Assembly (NCBI RefSeq): GCF_900100115.1
Contig: NZ_FNKL01000002.1
Span: 744,001 to 808,000 of the forward strand
DNA: 64,000 nucleotides
Reading direction: 5' to 3'
Source of the DNA: Chryseobacterium soldanellicola
GTDB taxonomy: Bacteria; Bacteroidota; Bacteroidia; Flavobacteriales; Weeksellaceae
This document shows positions 60,280 to 64,000 of the stretch, piece by piece (the stretch's first letter is position 1; the number at the start of each line of letters is the position of its first letter). The notes beneath the pieces are model-generated. The model was not told the DNA's origin and made no database searches. It saw only the letters and a list, made by a program, of their open reading frames with translations. The position numbers and the translations under genes are program-made.

Positions 60280-61566
60280 ATGAGTGTCGAGTTACAAAAT
60301 ATAAAAAATCGTTTCGGAATTATCGGGAATTTCCCGGCTTTAAACCGTGCCTTAGAAAAATCTATTCAGGTGGCACCAACGGATATTTCCGTTCTGGTGA
60401 TCGGGGAAAGTGGTGTCGGGAAAGAATTTATTCCAAAAATCATTCATGCAGAATCCAAAAGAAAACATCAGCCCTATATTGTCGTAAACTGCGGAGCTAT
60501 TCCGGAAGGAACGATCGATTCCGAATTGTTCGGTCACGAAAAAGGCGCGTTTACAGGAGCTACAGCAACCAGAAAAGGATATTTTGAGGTGGCTGACGGC
60601 GGTACGATTTTCCTTGATGAGGTGGGTGAATTGCCTTTGCAAACACAGGTCCGTTTGCTGAGAGTTCTGGAAAGCGGTGAATTCATGAAAGTGGGTTCGT
60701 CTCAGGTTCAGAAAACCAATGTAAGAATCGTTGCGGCAACAAACGTGAATATGATGAAGGCAATTCATGACGGAAGATTCCGTGAAGATTTGTTTTACCG
60801 TTTGAATACGGTGCAGATTGATATGCCTGCTTTGAGAGAAAGAAAAGGAGATATTCATTTGTTATTCAGAAAGTTTGCGATAGATTTTGCTGAAAAATAC
60901 AGGATGCCGGAATTGGAGCTGGAGCCAAATGCTGTTCATTATATCGAAAATTATGCTTTTCCGGGAAATATCCGTCAGTTGAGAAATCTGGTCGAGCAAA
61001 TGACGGTTGTCGAAAGAAACAGAAAGCTTACTGCTGAAAAATTAGCAGAATATATCCCGATGGAAACTCATTTGCCAATGGTGGTCAATACTCCGAATTC
61101 TCAAAAGCAGAATGATTTTGGCAGCGAACGAGAAATTATGTACAAAATTCTCTTCGATATGCGAAACGATATAAATGATTTAAAATCCTTAACTTCGGAG
61201 CTGATTAAAAACCGCGGAACAGCAGATTTAAGCAATCAGGAAAAGAATTTAATCAATAGGATTTATACTCCTGAAAATCAGCAGGCTGTAGCGCCGAATA
61301 ATTCAATGCTTTTCTTTGAGGATAAAAACCCTGCAGTTCAGACGCCGACAATTATTTCAAACTCAGATGATCATTATGAAGATTTTGAAGATATTGAAAT
61401 TGAAGACGATAAACCGGAATCTCTTTCGCTTCAAAATAATGAAAAAGACTTGATTATCAAAGCGTTGGAAAAGCATAAAGGCCGTAGGAACAAAGCCGCG
61501 GACGAGCTAGGTATTTCTCAAAGAACATTATACAGGAAAATAAAACAATATAACTTAGAAGAATAA
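60280..61566 (+). CDS. Sigma54-dependent transcriptional activator without receiver domain
   Basis: 428 aa. The AAA+ domain starts almost at residue 1: Walker A GESGVGKE at 42-49, the sigma54-contacting GAFTGA loop at 89-94, GGTIFLDEVGELPLQTQVRL as Walker B. A linker of ~120 residues with acidic DFEDIEIEDD precedes the Fis-type HTH at the C-terminus (KHKGRRNKAADELGISQRTL). There is no N-terminal sensor, so regulation is by another route. It heads an operon with an inner-membrane protein, LptE and an acidic protein (gaps of 11 bp, an 11-bp overlap, 1 bp). Confidence 0.93.
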   Translation: MSVELQNIKNRFGIIGNFPALNRALEKSIQVAPTDISVLVIGESGVGKEFIPKIIHAESKRKHQPYIVVNCGAIPEGTIDSELFGHEKGAFTGATATRKGYFEVADGGTIFLDEVGELPLQTQVRLLRVLESGEFMKVGSSQVQKTNVRIVAATNVNMMKAIHDGRFREDLFYRLNTVQIDMPALRERKGDIHLLFRKFAIDFAEKYRMPELELEPNAVHYIENYAFPGNIRQLRNLVEQMTVVERNRKLTAEKLAEYIPMETHLPMVVNTPNSQKQNDFGSEREIMYKILFDMRNDINDLKSLTSELIKNRGTADLSNQEKNLINRIYTPENQQAVAPNNSMLFFEDKNPAVQTPTIISNSDDHYEDFEDIEIEDDKPESLSLQNNEKDLIIKALEKHKGRRNKAADELGISQRTLYRKIKQYNLEE

Positions 61567-61577
61567 ACTAATTAATC

Positions 61578-62270
61578 ATGATGAAATTTAGCGCAAAACC
61601 AGTCAATTTTAAACTGAATGACTATTTAAGTAACGGATATGAATTTTTAAAAAATAATTTCGGAAACCTGCTCGGAGCTTTTTTACTTTGCATCGTAATG
61701 TCAATTATTCCTTTCTGCAGCTTTTTGGCAGTGGGTAATTTTTATAAATATTGCAGAGATTTAAGAGCGGGAAAACAGGTAAGTGCCGGAGATATTTTCA
61801 ATTTTGATAACTTCATGCCGTATTTTATTTTACAGTTGATTTTAGTCGGAGGTATTTTGCTGCTATATATACCAATGATAATCATGATGCCGATTATGGC
61901 TAATAATCATGGAGAGCCTTCTTCGGCAATGCTGTTTTTTATACCTTATATGGTAATTTTATATATTGCAATCATAATTATCTGCTTAAAAGGCTTCTAT
62001 ATTCCGGCATTGATCTCTTTAGGAGGTGTGACGGATGTTAAAACAGCCTGGAAAATGTCTGTAACAATGGGAAAAGGTAATTTGTTGTCCATTTTCTTGT
62101 TTGCGCTCGTCGTAAGTCTTATCGGAAACTTAGGTATTTTAGCTTGCGGTATTGGGATTTTTCTTACTTTACCATTTGTTTATACAGCTCATTATTTTGC
62201 TTTTGAAGATGCAATGAAGCAGGTTGAATATGATGAAATAATAGAAATCGGATCTAAAAATGAATTTTAA
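61578..62270 (+). CDS. Multi-pass inner-membrane protein
   Basis: 230 aa with about five membrane helices (LLGAFLLCIVMSIIPFCSFLA, FILQLILVGGILLLYIPMIIMM, FIPYMVILYIAIIIICLKGFY, LLSIFLFALVVSLIGNLGIL, ACGIGIFLTLPFVYTAHYFA). The layout and a cytosolic AGDIFNFDNFMPYF loop resemble the membrane proteins at 16992 and 17787. The stop lies inside the next gene. Its conserved place between a sigma54 activator and lptE suggests envelope biogenesis, but that is inference. Confidence 0.78.
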   Translation: MMKFSAKPVNFKLNDYLSNGYEFLKNNFGNLLGAFLLCIVMSIIPFCSFLAVGNFYKYCRDLRAGKQVSAGDIFNFDNFMPYFILQLILVGGILLLYIPMIIMMPIMANNHGEPSSAMLFFIPYMVILYIAIIIICLKGFYIPALISLGGVTDVKTAWKMSVTMGKGNLLSIFLFALVVSLIGNLGILACGIGIFLTLPFVYTAHYFAFEDAMKQVEYDEIIEIGSKNEF

Positions 62271-62811
62271 AATTAAAAATATCCAAATCAGACATTCAGG
62301 ATTTACCTGGCTTTTACTTCTCTGTTTAGGAGTTTTAAACTCTTGCTACAGTTTCACGGGCTCATCTTTAACGGATGAAAAAACGGTACAGATCAATGAA
62401 TTTCCCAACAATGCGGCACTGGTAAATCCTACCCTATCACAGCAGTTTTCAACGGATATTCAAAACAGGTTTTTACAGCGTACCACCCTGAAAGGAACGA
62501 AGGAAAATCCGGATATTTTAATCGAAGGAGAAATTACAGATTATTCCATCAGCCCCACAACAATCAGCTCAAATACCCAGACAACTTCAACAGGAGGAGT
62601 TATCCAGGAATCACAAAATAAGTTAACGATCACCGTGAAAGTGCATTATGAAAACAAAGTGCATCCCGATTCCAGCTTTGACAGAACCTATTCTGATGAG
62701 GCGGTTTTTAACAGCAACCTTTCACAAAGCGACATTGAAGCTTCTCAGGTGAAAATCGTAACTGAAAGAATTATTAATAAAATATTTAACGACATCGTAG
62801 CAAACTGGTAA
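62260..62811 (+). CDS. lptE: LptE-family lipoprotein
   Basis: 183 aa, overlapping the preceding gene by 11 bp. Lipobox VLNSC gives lipid-modified Cys29 after a long hydrophobic signal (FTWLLLLCLGVL). The mature part has the Bacteroidota LptE pattern: SLTDEKTVQINEFPNNAAL, TLSQQFSTDIQNRFLQRTTL, DILIEGEITDYSISPTT and a C-terminal QVKIVTERIINKIFNDIVAN. It would plug the LptD barrel that inserts lipopolysaccharide into the outer membrane. Confidence 0.88.
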   Translation: MNFKIKNIQIRHSGFTWLLLLCLGVLNSCYSFTGSSLTDEKTVQINEFPNNAALVNPTLSQQFSTDIQNRFLQRTTLKGTKENPDILIEGEITDYSISPTTISSNTQTTSTGGVIQESQNKLTITVKVHYENKVHPDSSFDRTYSDEAVFNSNLSQSDIEASQVKIVTERIINKIFNDIVANW

Positions 62812-62812
62812 A

Positions 62813-64000
62813 ATGAATCCTAGAGTTTTAGAATTATTAAAAGACCCAAAAAGCATTCAGTCAGAGGATTTACATCTTCTGAAAGAGGAGATTAATTCTT
62901 TTCCCTACATTCAGAATATCAGAGCATTGCATTTGTATGGAGTGCATCTTTATGATAAAGAAAACTATCAGAAAGAGCTTTCCACAACGGCAGCTTATAC
63001 AACAGATAAAAAGATCCTTTATCAGCTGATTAACGGTAAAATTCAGCAAAAGCAAAAGCCTGAAATTAAGGTTGAAGCAAAAAAGCCCGAATTTTCTAAA
63101 AATACATTTAATTATACCTATAAAAGCAGCAATTTCCCTTTAAAAAGAGAGGAAAAAGAAGAGACTAAAGAAAATGTGGCGATTCCAGCTCAGGAACTTG
63201 AAGTCCCTGAAGTTGTAAAGAGTGATGCTGTTGAAAATCAGGTAAATACATCCGGACATAAATACGAAGAAGCTGCGCGTTTACTGCAAAATCCAAAGCC
63301 TGAAATAAAAGATGTTTTTGTAAAAGGCGAAAGAAACAGAATTTTATTTGAAGGAGAAGAAAATTTCCTTGATGATGAAAATGTTGAAAAAATTGACCTC
63401 GAATCCACACTGGAATCAGGCGTTATTGTCACTCAAAAAGCAGAAGTAAAAGATCCTGTTTCTGAAATTAATGATTCCGAAAACATCGTAAACAGTTCCG
63501 GTAAAGCAGAAAATTCTGAGGAAATAAAAGAAGAATTTACTCCTGAAACAATTATTGAAGAGGAAAATATTTCGTCAAAAGAAGAAAAAGAGGAAATTAA
63601 TGATGAAGTAAGTTTTCATGAGATTGAAAATGTAGAAAGTCAGCAAAATATTCAGACAAATGAAATTGTAGAGGAGAAAATAGAGGAAGAAGATGTTAAA
63701 AGAACAGAAACATCAATCGCTGAATTTACGCCTGAAACAATTATTAATGAAGAAAAAATTTCATCAGAAAAAGTTGAAGAAACCGTAAATGATGAATCTG
63801 AATTAAGCTTCCACGAGACACAGTCTTTTTTACCGGAAATTAATATTCAGACAAGTTCTGAAGAAGAAAAACCGACTCAAAATAACACTTCTCCCGAAGT
63901 TCACGGATTGCAGGCCTTCCTGACAGGCACAAAAATTCAGACCAATAATCCTGAACAGAAACAGCAGGAAAATAAGCCGGCGATCAATAAGCACGAAGAA
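62813..64000 (+). CDS. Acidic repeat-containing protein, cut by window edge
   Basis: At least 396 residues visible; one base after lptE. Conserved N-terminus MNPRVLELLKDPKSIQSEDL, LHLLKEEINSFPYIQNIRAL, then a long Glu/Lys/Ser-rich region. A ~63-residue repeat begins at 63533 and 63722 (EFTPETIIEEENISS and EFTPETIINEEKISS, each followed later by SFHE). In related flavobacteria such a protein sits between lptE and secG; function unknown. Confidence 0.75.
   Translation, partial: MNPRVLELLKDPKSIQSEDLHLLKEEINSFPYIQNIRALHLYGVHLYDKENYQKELSTTAAYTTDKKILYQLINGKIQQKQKPEIKVEAKKPEFSKNTFNYTYKSSNFPLKREEKEETKENVAIPAQELEVPEVVKSDAVENQVNTSGHKYEEAARLLQNPKPEIKDVFVKGERNRILFEGEENFLDDENVEKIDLESTLESGVIVTQKAEVKDPVSEINDSENIVNSSGKAENSEEIKEEFTPETIIEEENISSKEEKEEINDEVSFHEIENVESQQNIQTNEIVEEKIEEEDVKRTETSIAEFTPETIINEEKISSEKVEETVNDESELSFHETQSFLPEINIQTSSEEEKPTQNNTSPEVHGLQAFLTGTKIQTNNPEQKQQENKPAINKHEE

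Noticed and set aside
60352..60858. 168-aa open frame opposite the sigma54 activator
   Set aside because: Mirrors the AAA+ coding region; composition is Phe/His/Ser-rich as expected for an antisense frame.

Overview
The window looks like a chromosomal segment of a Bacteroidota bacterium, most likely Flavobacteriia/Weeksellaceae and close to Chryseobacterium. The evidence is the low GC, the TAnnTTTG promoter boxes (sometimes with a TTG about 20 nt upstream), the GLPGLI protein, the T9SS sorting tail, several SusC-like or other TonB-dependent receptors, and MiaE, DUF5686 and DUF2797 genes. Species assignment is inference from family recognition; no search was run.

Layout. 1-7 kb: the 5' part of a siderophore-type TonB receptor, secA, a DUF2795 gene and a nucleotide-sugar epimerase, all on the minus strand. 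6.3-11.8 kb: DUF2797, a large AsmA-like protein, small conserved proteins and a PA0069-type radical SAM enzyme. 11.9-12.6 kb: a divergent pair of short Cys-rich double-glycine-leader peptides. 12.6-17 kb: a 2-oxoglutarate-type oxygenase, menD and a pabB/pabC pair for chorismate use. 17-24 kb: membrane proteins, a PerM-type transporter, uvrB and a PQQ-type sugar dehydrogenase. 24-28.5 kb: a TonB receptor, tryptophanase and DUF502. 37-47 kb: miaE, an acyltransferase, a zinc peptidase, rplU-rpmA, a T9SS cargo protein, another double-glycine peptide, DUF5686 and two tandem 329-aa paralogs. 47-50 kb: two tRNA-Asn genes, rseP and a nitrilase. 50-58 kb: thioredoxin, an MBL-rhodanese protein, a HerA-like ATPase, a DnaQ-like exonuclease and lysA. 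58-64 kb: miaB, then a sigma54 activator, a membrane protein, LptE and an acidic repeat protein that runs off the end.

The most interesting region is 28.7-36.9 kb. A short double-glycine precursor peptide is separated by one nucleotide from a secreted prolyl oligopeptidase on the minus strand. Divergent from it come a membrane-anchored TPR/AraC regulator, a secreted 90-aa Cys peptide, a GLPGLI protein and a TonB-dependent outer-membrane protein. A 21-bp sequence occurs once upstream of the precursor-peptidase pair and once upstream of the 90-aa peptide. In both places it lies exactly 35 nt before a TTTGC -7 core. This suggests that one regulator switches both arms, and that together they form a peptide maturation, sensing or uptake module that I cannot match to a named system. 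The shared element is seen directly; the function is inference.

Other points of note are three genes (menD, pabB, uvrB) whose -7 boxes lie exactly 4 nt before the start codon, as expected for leaderless mRNAs; a tryptophanase with tyrosine phenol-lyase-like surroundings but tryptophanase-type specificity residues; an L21 protein with a long C-terminal extension; and a frameshifted remnant of a DUF5808-like gene.
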